A stretch of DNA of 20,707 bases from the NCBI GenBank assembly GCA_947311175.1, contig CAMZKK010000248.1, forward strand, positions 1 through 20,707, in the 5' to 3' direction. The DNA is from an uncultured Planctomycetota bacterium. Lineage in GTDB: Bacteria > Planctomycetota > SZUA-567 > JAFGNG01. Made by a program: the position numbers and the translations under genes. Below are positions 14,386 through 20,707 of the stretch, piece after piece. Under the pieces are notes generated by a model. That model ran no database searches. It saw nothing but the letters and a program-made list of their open reading frames with translations, and was not told where the DNA came from. Numbering within the stretch: the first letter of the stretch is position 1; each line of letters opens with the position of its first letter.

Positions 14386-15090
14386 CTAAAGCAAGCTGTC
14401 TTTTTCAGTCGTTGCCGGGAAAAATTTTACGCGTTTAAATGCCTCTGCATATTTAGTTCCGGATTGATACCCCCTAAATTTAGCTTGGATTTCAGACTCT
14501 CCGGAAAGAGATGTCCCGCAAAGGTCGCTCATCCATTCAAATTGGCTTTTATGACATTCAATCATCTCTTTTTTCTTTTGCCAATAGTCAGAGATATCAA
14601 CATATATTTCCGGCTCAAAATTTATTCCTGCAACTGTATCCATATAAAAAATGTCAGGGATTTTAGCGAATGGTTTGGTTTTAGTTTTTATGTTTGGTAC
14701 TGCAGACATCACATGGATATCCCAAACTATTTGTCCGGTAACGGTATGATCCGGATGGTAATCATTGTCTTTGTCTGGAGCAATAATAATATCAGGCTCA
14801 AACTGTCTGATTGTTTCAATAAAGTTCAATCTGACTTCCGGAGTATTAAACAAAAATTCATCAGGATACCCTAACCAAAAAAATTCAGCACCAATCACAG
14901 CAGCTGAATTCTTTGCCTCTTCTTTTCTAATAGCTGCAATTTCTTCCTTAGAAAGGGTTGAAGAGCCAACCTCTCCATTTGTAACATACACAATCGCAAC
15001 CTCATGTCCTTGTGCTTTATATTTTGCCAATGTCCCGGCACATAATATTTCAATATCATCAGGATGCGGACCAAACGCCATCACCTTCAT
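14386..15090 (-). CDS. PIG-L / LmbE-family deacetylase
   Basis: 234 residues, normal for bacterial LmbE-like enzymes. The zinc motif is intact: H9-P-D11-D12 (FGPHPDDIE) and H112-x2-H115 (DYHPDHT), with D12 the usual general base. Family members remove acetyl from N-acetylglucosamine-type groups (GlcNAc-PI, mycothiol and bacillithiol precursors, chitin oligomers). There is no signal peptide, so the substrate is cytosolic. AAGGAG precedes the ATG. It begins right after a hairpin terminator (15131-15199), yet only 53 bases separate it from the glycosidase-like gene downstream. Sitting among sugar isomerase, oxidoreductase and glycosidase genes, it most likely deacetylates an N-acetylated sugar in the same catabolic route (inference); thiol biosynthesis is the alternative. 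Confidence 0.9.
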   Translation of the reverse strand: MKVMAFGPHPDDIEILCAGTLAKYKAQGHEVAIVYVTNGEVGSSTLSKEEIAAIRKEEAKNSAAVIGAEFFWLGYPDEFLFNTPEVRLNFIETIRQFEPDIIIAPDKDNDYHPDHTVTGQIVWDIHVMSAVPNIKTKTKPFAKIPDIFYMDTVAGINFEPEIYVDISDYWQKKKEMIECHKSQFEWMSDLCGTSLSGESEIQAKFRGYQSGTKYAEAFKRVKFFPATTEKDSLL

Positions 15091-15130
15091 ATACTACTCC
15101 TTGTCGTAATTTATTTAAAAAACTCAAAGC

Positions 15131-15199
15131 AAAAAACCGAAGGTGCAACAATCTATTACTTTCACAAATAAACGGAAGTAATAAATCATTGCACCTTCG
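15131..15199 (-). terminator. Compound intrinsic terminator after the sugar isomerase gene
   Basis: The outer stem is CGAAGGTGCAA (15138-15148) with TTGCACCTTCG (15189-15199), perfect over 11 bp. Across a five-base internal loop an inner stem TATTACTT (15154-15161) pairs with AAGTAATA (15176-15183). On the minus strand the stem is followed at once by GG and six T (complement of 15131-15136). It follows the isomerase stop at 15220 and precedes the deacetylase ATG at 15090, so expression of the downstream genes may depend on read-through or on a separate promoter. Confidence 0.82.
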
Positions 15200-15219
15200 A
15201 GTTATACTAAAAAATTTTG

Positions 15220-16251
15220 TTATGCGAGCAAGTGCTTCATTATTAATAAATCAAGCTCTTCATAGTCTCTTTCCGCAATCGCTGCTTCAACAGCTTTTTC
15301 ATCAAGACTTCTTGAAAGCTCAAGAAGTTTGAGGAATATTTCTTTACTGTTCGCTAGGTGCTTGCTAGAGGTTTCTACCTTTTGAGTTCTCATCGCCTTA
15401 ACATCAAGACCAATCCACTCTCCATTATTACCATAACCATGTTTATCAAGGAGACGAACCTGATTGAATGCACGACGCAAATCAACACTACCAAATGATT
15501 TATCTTGGTCAAATTTTAGACCATTTTGGTCATTGAGGTGAACTCCCCATAATTTATCATGAGCAAGAGCATATCCCATTTCATCAGAAGGGTCAAGACC
15601 AGCGAGGATTGAATGTGCTGACTCAATCAAACATCCAACTCTTGATGCATCGTTAGTAAGTAATCCCAAACCAATAGCATGACCAATTGTTGGAATATAT
15701 GTGTGATCCATAGGCTCGTTTGGTTTTGCTTCGATTGCAATTTTAATGTTTGGATTGCGATCAAGCATAACATTAGCTGCTTCGGCAATTCTTTCAACAG
15801 CAACCTTACTGTCTTTTGCTTCACGGATATAAGTGCCTTCACGAGCAAGCCATAATACAATCAAGTTACAGCCAAGTGCTTCTGCGATATCAACAGTTTT
15901 CTTAGAACGCTCAAGAGCATATTCTCTGCACTTAGGGTCATTAGCGGTATATCCGCCATCTACTGTTCTTGGATCTTCCCAAAGTCTTGGTGCAACAAAT
16001 TCAGGAACCAATCCTTCATTATCAAGAAGTGATTTTAATTTTTTCGCTTCGTCATTAATTTGTGAAGCACTAAGGTTATTCATATCAGGCACCGCATCGT
16101 CATCATGCAATTGAACACCATCAAATCCTAATTCTTTGTAAATTTTAATTTTTTTGCCAAATTCAATACTATCGCGTACCGTTGGTCCAAAAGGATCAGC
16201 ACCTTCGTGAATATTCCATGGTCCGAATGAAAATCTAAATGTTCCTGCCAT
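15220..16251 (-). CDS. Xylose-isomerase-family sugar isomerase with Asp-to-His metal ligand
   Basis: 343 residues. It aligns along its length with class I (actinobacterial type) xylose isomerase: FSFGPWN..DPFGP (8-22), LHDDDAVP (48-55, active-site H49 and D52), W134 and REGTY, EAKPNEP (174-180, ligand E174 and catalytic K176), IESAHSILAG (209-218, E210/H213), LNDQNGLKFDQDKSFG (239-254, D248/D250) and D283. The metal ligand that is Asp in the family (D245 of the Streptomyces enzyme) aligns with H238 (WGVHLNDQNG). L-rhamnose isomerases of the Pseudomonas type use His at the matching step, so the substrate may be a sugar other than xylose. AGGAG lies eight bases before the ATG. It has its own promoter (16349-16377) and terminator (15131-15199) and seems to be a one-gene unit. 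Confidence 0.85.
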   Translation of the reverse strand: MAGTFRFSFGPWNIHEGADPFGPTVRDSIEFGKKIKIYKELGFDGVQLHDDDAVPDMNNLSASQINDEAKKLKSLLDNEGLVPEFVAPRLWEDPRTVDGGYTANDPKCREYALERSKKTVDIAEALGCNLIVLWLAREGTYIREAKDSKVAVERIAEAANVMLDRNPNIKIAIEAKPNEPMDHTYIPTIGHAIGLGLLTNDASRVGCLIESAHSILAGLDPSDEMGYALAHDKLWGVHLNDQNGLKFDQDKSFGSVDLRRAFNQVRLLDKHGYGNNGEWIGLDVKAMRTQKVETSSKHLANSKEIFLKLLELSRSLDEKAVEAAIAERDYEELDLLIMKHLLA

Positions 16252-16305
16252 CTTTCAACTCCTATTTCAATTGGTTATTATTCTAATAAAAACATAAATC
16301 CTGTC

Positions 16306-16331
16306 ATAATCACCGAAACATCGGAGATTAT
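16306..16331. promoter_or_regulatory. Operator-like palindrome just downstream of the isomerase promoter
   Basis: ATAATC (16306-16311) and CCGA (16313-16316) pair with TCGG (16321-16324) and GATTAT (16326-16331). This gives a 26-bp interrupted palindrome with one A-A mismatch and a four-base centre. It starts about 11 bases after the predicted transcription start, a common position for a repressor site; as RNA it would also form a hairpin. No regulator gene is in the window. Confidence 0.5.
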
Positions 16332-16348
16332 CATATTTCAAGATATTG

Positions 16349-16377
16349 ACTATACCTTGCTATTTAAATATTTTCAA
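16349..16377 (-). promoter_or_regulatory. Sigma-70-type promoter for the sugar isomerase gene
   Basis: On the minus strand, -35 TTGAAA (16377-16372) and -10 TATAGT (16354-16349) are each five of six to consensus, separated by exactly 17 bases. The expected start is near 16342, giving a leader of about 90 bases that contains the palindrome at 16306-16331. It lies just after the terminator of the preceding gene. Confidence 0.65.
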
Positions 16378-16404
16378 GCGTAATTTAATTAAAAATTAAC
16401 AATG

Positions 16405-16440
16405 AAAAATGCAAGACAGGATAAGTAATTTACCTGTCTT
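16405..16440 (-). terminator. Intrinsic terminator after the epimerase-like gene
   Basis: AAGACAGG (16413-16420) and CCTGTCTT (16433-16440) form an 8-bp stem with a 12-base loop. On the minus strand it is followed by GC, A and five T (complement of 16405-16409). It lies 18 bases past the stop at 16458 and closes the transcript coming from maf. Confidence 0.78.
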
Positions 16441-16457
16441 ACATTCTTAAATTTAGT

Positions 16458-17330
16458 TTAATATAGTTGCATTAATTTTTTCACTGTTGATTTTGCAAGT
16501 GACATATCTGGTAGCACTAAATCCGGTAATCTTGAAAATGGAATCATTTCAGCAGTTATTGGACCAGTATATTTTATTTTCTTTAATGCCTTTGCAACCT
16601 CTTTGTGGTCAACCGCACCTTTTTCCAAATTATCGCCAAAACCACTTAATCCACCACCGCAATCGTCACGTTTGAAATTTTTCACATGAATTGCTTTGAT
16701 TCTCTTTTTGCCAAGCATTGTTATCCAATGTTCAGGATAACCATTTATTGCACAGTTTCCAACATCAAAATAACACCCAACTCGTGAACTTTTAAATTGG
16801 TCGATAAATGACTTCATTGCATATGGATCGGCAAGGAACCAATTCCAAACATTTTCAAATGCGATATTTACCTTTAATTTTTCTGCTGTTGCCAAACACA
16901 TCTTAATTGACTTTGTTGCATTTTTCCACGCATCTTCGTATGGCACAACCGGACGTGATGGGTCAAATGGCACCGCTACAGCACCGGGGACAACCAAGAT
17001 TGTTTTTGCACCAATCCAATTTGCAACTTGTAGATATTCTTTAGTAAATTTAATTGCACGTTTGCGTTCACTATCACGATTACTTGAAAGTGAACAGCCC
17101 CAATAAAACCCGGTTGCCACTGTTTCCATCTTCAATCCTAATTTACGAGCAGCGCTTCGAATCTCTTTGCATTTTTTTTCACTAATTCCTTGTTTGAAAC
17201 TACCAGCTCCAAATGCCAGTTCAATGCCATCTACTCCCATTTTAGCAGCATCTTGTAGTGCGTCCATAATCGGCTTTTCACCACCAAGACCACCAAGCAC
17301 CCAATAATTGATTTGTTTAATGTTTTTCAT
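16458..17330 (-). CDS. Sugar phosphate isomerase/epimerase-like TIM barrel (AP_endonuc_2 family)
   Basis: 290 residues, the usual length for the D-tagatose/D-psicose 3-epimerase and hydroxypyruvate-isomerase-like family. The four metal ligands are all visible: E159 (IAFENVW), D189 (CYFDVGN), H215 (IKAIHVKNF) and E261 (ITAEMIPF). The N-terminal DGIELAFGAG strand and the GAKTILVVPGAV strand fit the barrel. GGEKP near residues 16-20 and the Cys-rich DDCGGG loop are family-variable. It is cytosolic. GGAG sits seven bases before the ATG, 16 bases after the upstream Gfo/Idh/MocA gene, so the two form a pair, probably consecutive steps on one sugar derivative. Family members differ widely in substrate, so no name is given. 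A terminator follows. Confidence 0.87.
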   Translation of the reverse strand: MKNIKQINYWVLGGLGGEKPIMDALQDAAKMGVDGIELAFGAGSFKQGISEKKCKEIRSAARKLGLKMETVATGFYWGCSLSSNRDSERKRAIKFTKEYLQVANWIGAKTILVVPGAVAVPFDPSRPVVPYEDAWKNATKSIKMCLATAEKLKVNIAFENVWNWFLADPYAMKSFIDQFKSSRVGCYFDVGNCAINGYPEHWITMLGKKRIKAIHVKNFKRDDCGGGLSGFGDNLEKGAVDHKEVAKALKKIKYTGPITAEMIPFSRLPDLVLPDMSLAKSTVKKLMQLY

Positions 17331-17346
17331 ATTGTCTCCAATCTAT

Positions 17347-18366
17347 TTATTTTAGTAAAACACGTTTGTCTGTAAGTGCTGACTTCATTTCCGCTTCTAA
17401 TAACTTAACATTATTTAATGCCGCTTCAGGAGTTATATATTTAGCAGCCCTATTATTCTTTACTGCATCAACAAAATCCTTTAATTCATTGATATAGCCG
17501 TCACCGCTCTTGACCTTAACTTTTTTGCTTTTGCCTTTAATCGGATGCAACATCATGTCTGATACTCCATCCCATTGCAACATTGCTTTTTCCATATTAA
17601 TATTGAATGACATATTAAAACCAAATCCTGCAGGCAAATCCCAGCCACCTTCAGCAACAATTGTTGTATTACCCGGATAATTATAAGATGTGGTGATATG
17701 GTCCAGCCTGCCTTTTTTAAATCCGGAAGCAGTAGAATTTACCGACTTTGGCTTGCCAAAACAATGATAAATAAAATCTGTATCATGGATGTGTAAATCA
17801 AGGGCAGCTCCACCACTCTTTTTAAAATCCATTAGCCAATTTTTCCAGCTCCATGTTGGAGTAAGAGATAACCTTTTAAAAGTTGCTGACAATACTTTGC
17901 CATATTTTCCAGAATGAACAACATCTCTTGCAGCTTCATATTCAGGCCAATAACGCATACAATGACCAATAAACAATTTTCGTTTCATCTTCGTTGCCAT
18001 CTGCACCATCTTTTTGCCTTCGGCACTTGTTCTTGCCATTGGTTTTTCACAAATTACGTGCCTACCTGATTTTAATGCTTCAAGAGTTGCGTCTAAGTGT
18101 TGATTAGTTGGTAAAGTAATATCAACAATGTCAAGTTCTTCATCTTCTAACATCTTAGATAATTTACTGTAGGTATTGACTCCGGTTAAGTCTACTTTCT
18201 TTCCGCTACCTGCGATATTACCACCAATTGTTGACCAGTCACCATCTCGTTTTTTTGCGTCAACATCACAAAATGCGACAACCTTTGCACCTTTTATTTT
18301 CTGATAAGATTCAAAATGCATCTTGCCCATAAATCCTAACCCTACAATCCCTATCTTAATCGCCAT
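17347..18366 (-). CDS. Gfo/Idh/MocA-family oxidoreductase
   Basis: 339 residues, full length. IGIVGLGFMGKMH (5-17) is the NAD(P) loop, EKPMART (107-113) the catalytic-Lys motif, and ALDLHIHDTDFIYHCFGKP (188-206) the metal-free active-site segment with paired His and Asp. It has an additional basic insertion after the first strand (KKRDGDWSTIGG and on). AAAGGAG lies eight bases upstream of the ATG. It follows the spermidine-synthase-like gene by 27 bases and precedes the epimerase-like gene by 16, so they are probably one message. It is only distantly like the oxidoreductase at 10799-11941: the active-site context differs (DLHIHDTDF versus YIGSHWFD), pointing to different substrates. Confidence 0.92.
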   Translation of the reverse strand: MAIKIGIVGLGFMGKMHFESYQKIKGAKVVAFCDVDAKKRDGDWSTIGGNIAGSGKKVDLTGVNTYSKLSKMLEDEELDIVDITLPTNQHLDATLEALKSGRHVICEKPMARTSAEGKKMVQMATKMKRKLFIGHCMRYWPEYEAARDVVHSGKYGKVLSATFKRLSLTPTWSWKNWLMDFKKSGGAALDLHIHDTDFIYHCFGKPKSVNSTASGFKKGRLDHITTSYNYPGNTTIVAEGGWDLPAGFGFNMSFNINMEKAMLQWDGVSDMMLHPIKGKSKKVKVKSGDGYINELKDFVDAVKNNRAAKYITPEAALNNVKLLEAEMKSALTDKRVLLK

Positions 18367-18393
18367 CTCAAACTCCTTTTAAACTAAATAAAC

Positions 18394-19998
18394 CTATCTA
18401 CAAACCATACTATCTAATGGGGCATAATCATCTGTTATCAAAATTGTATCTTTCGGAACCGTGTACTCAGGCATCATATTATATACCAAACTATAAAGAT
18501 TACGATTTTTAATTAAATTATTTTTAAGCTTCTCTCGCAAAAGGTTTGCTACATTTCTTTGGGTCAAACGTTTTCCAGATTTGGTGCAAACTATAATTAT
18601 ATTCATTGCTCTTTCATTATATCCATTACGAGGAAAGATGTAAATGTTTCCTCCGTTTTCTTTTTTAAAAGCAACCTGCAAGGTCTTTACTACTGAGCCC
18701 AAAAGACGTGCATCTTTGCCTTCGGTAGCACTTATTAGATTGATAACCAAACATCCTGTCTTGGAAATTTTGCTTTCAGCAATTTGAAAAAATTCTTTTG
18801 TCAACAAGTGGAACGGCACTCGTCCGCCAGATGAATAGGCATCAAGAATAATATAATCATAAAATTCTTTTTGAGTTTTATTCAAAAATCTTCTGCCATC
18901 TGTTATGTGAGATTTGATAATATTATCATCTTTGGGATATCCAAAATATTTTTCAGCCATTTCAAAAACTCTTTTATCAATATCAACGACATCTATTCTA
19001 GTCAACGATGGATAGTCTTGCCTGAAAATCATTGGTCCAATCCCTCCTCCACACCCAATTACCAATGCTTTTTGAGGAGGTTGTTTGTCAAAGATTCGCC
19101 CTAAGTGAAGCATTTTTATATAACCGCACGCAGACTCCACTTTCTTGTTTTTATCATTTACGATTAACCCACTTTGGATTTGGGTATTAAACATCAAAAA
19201 ATTTGCATCTTGGCTTCTATCGATTAAATCCGGTCCTCTCGTAATTGAAATGTGATGATACGGAGAATCAAATTCTTCCATTATTTTACTCATATATTTC
19301 ATATCTACCATATGTTTGCTAATATTTATAAAAGATGAATATGTCATAACAAAGCCAATTAAAAGAGTAGTAATAATACTTTTTGGCTTGGTGAAAGAGA
19401 GAAGTGACGTAAGTATCAAGAGAATTCCAATCGACCAAATTATACTTCTCATTCCCATAAATTCAACAAGGATAAATGCTGTCAAAAAAGTTCCGACAAT
19501 GCTTCCAAGAGTTGAAATGGCATACAACCTGCCGGCAACCTTGCCAATATCTTTCACCTCTATTGCGGCAAGCCTTACTGCAAATGGTGAAATCATTCCT
19601 AACAAAACCGATGGAATAAAATATAATGTAAAACTGCTTACCAATGCTTGAATTCTCGGATCCATTCCGTCAATATTTGAAATGTAAATACAAAGGGGAG
19701 CAGATACAAAAGGCACCAAAAAAATAAAAAATGAAATAACTACAAGCAATATTCCCATCATACTGAACTGTGGTTTTTTATCGGCAACTATTCCTCCAAG
19801 ATAATAACCAAGGGAAAGGGCACCTAAAAATATCCCAATAATTGCGCCCCAAACATAAATGGTACTGCCAAAATATACATTGAGAATGCGAACACCTGCC
19901 ATCTCCAAACTCATCAATGCAGCCCCGCTAATAAATGTCATCAATTTGAGTCGCCAGAGACTTAGGGTGGCAACTTTTGGTTGTTCATCTGTGGGCAT
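18394..19998 (-). CDS. Membrane-anchored spermidine-synthase-like protein (fused MFS/spermidine synthase type)
   Basis: 534 residues from the ATG at 19998, chosen because GGAG precedes it and it starts one base after the Maf stop; the frame runs further upstream within maf. Residues about 17-230 contain seven or so hydrophobic helices (GAIIGIFLGALSLGYYLGG, SVLLGMISPFAVRLAAIE, LGSIVGTFLTAFIL, IIWSIGILLILTSLL). Residues about 245-534 form an aminopropyltransferase-like Rossmann domain: GCGGG (315-319), VVDIDKRV (337-344), ITDGRRFL (365-372) and ILDAYSS (384-390). Such membrane fusions are common in uncharacterised bacterial genomes and have not been shown to make spermidine. Decarboxylated-SAM use is inferred. 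It may use the membrane part for transport or simply anchoring. Confidence 0.85.
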   Translation of the reverse strand: MPTDEQPKVATLSLWRLKLMTFISGAALMSLEMAGVRILNVYFGSTIYVWGAIIGIFLGALSLGYYLGGIVADKKPQFSMMGILLVVISFFIFLVPFVSAPLCIYISNIDGMDPRIQALVSSFTLYFIPSVLLGMISPFAVRLAAIEVKDIGKVAGRLYAISTLGSIVGTFLTAFILVEFMGMRSIIWSIGILLILTSLLSFTKPKSIITTLLIGFVMTYSSFINISKHMVDMKYMSKIMEEFDSPYHHISITRGPDLIDRSQDANFLMFNTQIQSGLIVNDKNKKVESACGYIKMLHLGRIFDKQPPQKALVIGCGGGIGPMIFRQDYPSLTRIDVVDIDKRVFEMAEKYFGYPKDDNIIKSHITDGRRFLNKTQKEFYDYIILDAYSSGGRVPFHLLTKEFFQIAESKISKTGCLVINLISATEGKDARLLGSVVKTLQVAFKKENGGNIYIFPRNGYNERAMNIIIVCTKSGKRLTQRNVANLLREKLKNNLIKNRNLYSLVYNMMPEYTVPKDTILITDDYAPLDSMVCR

Positions 19999-19999
19999 T

Positions 20000-20707
20000 T
20001 CACATCTCCAAATTTTTAAGAATATCTTGCAATAACTCAACTGGTAATCCAACTACATTTGAATGGCTACCAACAATAAATCGAATAAATTTTTCCCCAT
20101 CTCCTTGAATGGCATAAGCACCACATTTATCATCTGCTTCTCCGGTTGCGATATACTCATCAATTTCTTCTTCACTAATAGGATTCATTTGAACTTCCGT
20201 AATATCAATCGTAGCAACCTTGTTATTTGTAGCCCTATCAATAATTGCAATTGCGGTCATAACTTGATGACAACTTCCGGAAAGTTTAGTAAGAATATCT
20301 TTTGCGTCTGCCCTATTCTTTGGTTTGCCAATAATAGAATTATCAAGAACAATAATTGTATCGGCAGCGATTACAATTTCATTGCCATCTAAAATACTAT
20401 TAACCGCATCAGCTTTTTTGACAGCAATTCGTAAAACATTATCTTCCGGTCCCATGCTCGGAATTATGGATTCATCTACATTTGGAGAAATTGCGGTAAA
20501 TGAAATATTTATTGATTTTAAGATTTCTTTTCGGCGTGGCGAATCACTTGCCAAAACAATTTTCCTATTTTTAATTGGCACCTTTCTAACAACAATGGTT
20601 TTTGCAAATCTATCACCTATCCGTTGATTTGTTCGTGAAAACATCATGCTGAGAATTGCTGGCAAAAATGGGATATTAAATCCCGGGACTGGTAATGGCA
20701 TATTATC
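20000..20707 (-). CDS. maf: Maf-family nucleotide pyrophosphatase joined in frame to an RDD-domain tail (5' end off window)
   Basis: The frame is open to the right window edge (236 codons visible). The last roughly 190 residues are a complete Maf domain: IVLASDSPRRKEIL, DESIIP, AADTIIVLDNSIIGKP, YAIQGDGEKFI and GSHSNVVGLPVE. Maf proteins hydrolyse non-canonical or excess dNTPs such as dTTP/UTP and have been linked to septum control. Before it, residues about 8-40 (FLPAILSMMFSRTNQRIGDRFAKTIVVRK) look like the final helix and QRxGDxxAxTxVV end of an RDD-family membrane protein. There is no ATG between the two parts; a GTG (KVPIKN) lies at the join without a properly spaced ribosome site. Either a real RDD-Maf fusion or an overlapping restart is possible. 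The stop is followed after one base by the next gene. Confidence 0.85.
   Translation of the reverse strand, partial: DNMPLPVPGFNIPFLPAILSMMFSRTNQRIGDRFAKTIVVRKVPIKNRKIVLASDSPRRKEILKSINISFTAISPNVDESIIPSMGPEDNVLRIAVKKADAVNSILDGNEIVIAADTIIVLDNSIIGKPKNRADAKDILTKLSGSCHQVMTAIAIIDRATNNKVATIDITEVQMNPISEEEIDEYIATGEADDKCGAYAIQGDGEKFIRFIVGSHSNVVGLPVELLQDILKNLEM

Noticed and set aside
14350..14874. 174-codon open frame on the plus strand
   Set aside because: It lies opposite the PIG-L deacetylase, whose zinc motifs and codon pattern are clear; no family features on the plus strand.
15131..15199. Riboswitch upstream of the deacetylase gene
   Set aside because: The structure is a simple two-part stem followed by a T-run positioned after the isomerase stop, which a terminator explains fully.

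Overview
The window is AT-rich bacterial chromosomal DNA, densely packed and mostly on the minus strand. Genes have AGGAG-type ribosome binding sites, short overlaps (several ATGA junctions) and hairpin terminators. Core bacterial genes (holB, tmk, maf, yfbR) show a bacterium. NifX-like, MinD-ferredoxin, DUF89 and radical-SAM genes beside several Gfo/Idh/MocA and xylose-isomerase-like genes suggest an anaerobic, carbohydrate-using, probably uncultured lineage. I cannot name the phylum from the sequence.

Region 1 (1-5516, minus, read from 5516 down to 1) looks like one operon: a NifX/NifB-like protein, a six-Cys ribbon protein, a Gly/Arg-rich DUF5320 protein, a 63-residue orphan domain, a COG0731-type radical SAM protein with a C-terminal winged helix, a PNPOx-like flavin protein, TrmO with an extra N-terminal domain, a DUF89 protein, and a double MinD ATPase carrying eight ferredoxin cysteines. 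No nitrogenase structural genes are present. The orphan 63-residue protein and the N-terminus of the TrmO protein are the same domain, which ties the radical SAM and tRNA-modification genes together. A roughly 257-bp palindromic repeat element lies inside the cluster (4673-4929), and related palindromes recur at 5730-5779 and 10614-10642.

Region 2 (5860-8099, minus) is a compact housekeeping operon: YugP-like membrane zinc protease, thymidylate kinase and DNA polymerase III delta-prime, with overlapping genes. Diverging from it, region 3 (8227-10487, plus) carries a YfbR-type 5'-deoxynucleotidase and an exported GH5-like glycoside hydrolase. A strong stem-loop at 10739-10777 separates the convergent units.

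Region 4 (10799-20707, minus) begins at the right edge with an RDD-tail/Maf protein and a membrane-anchored spermidine-synthase-like protein. Then come a Gfo/Idh/MocA oxidoreductase, a sugar epimerase-like TIM barrel, a terminator, and a new promoter with an operator-like palindrome driving a xylose-isomerase-family enzyme. A second terminator precedes a PIG-L deacetylase, a large six-hairpin glycosidase-like protein and a second oxidoreductase. Together these look like intracellular processing of an unidentified, possibly N-acetylated or oxidised sugar. The most unusual points are the shared orphan domain, the tandem MinD fusion, the Asp-to-His metal-ligand change in the sugar isomerase, and the in-frame RDD-Maf join.
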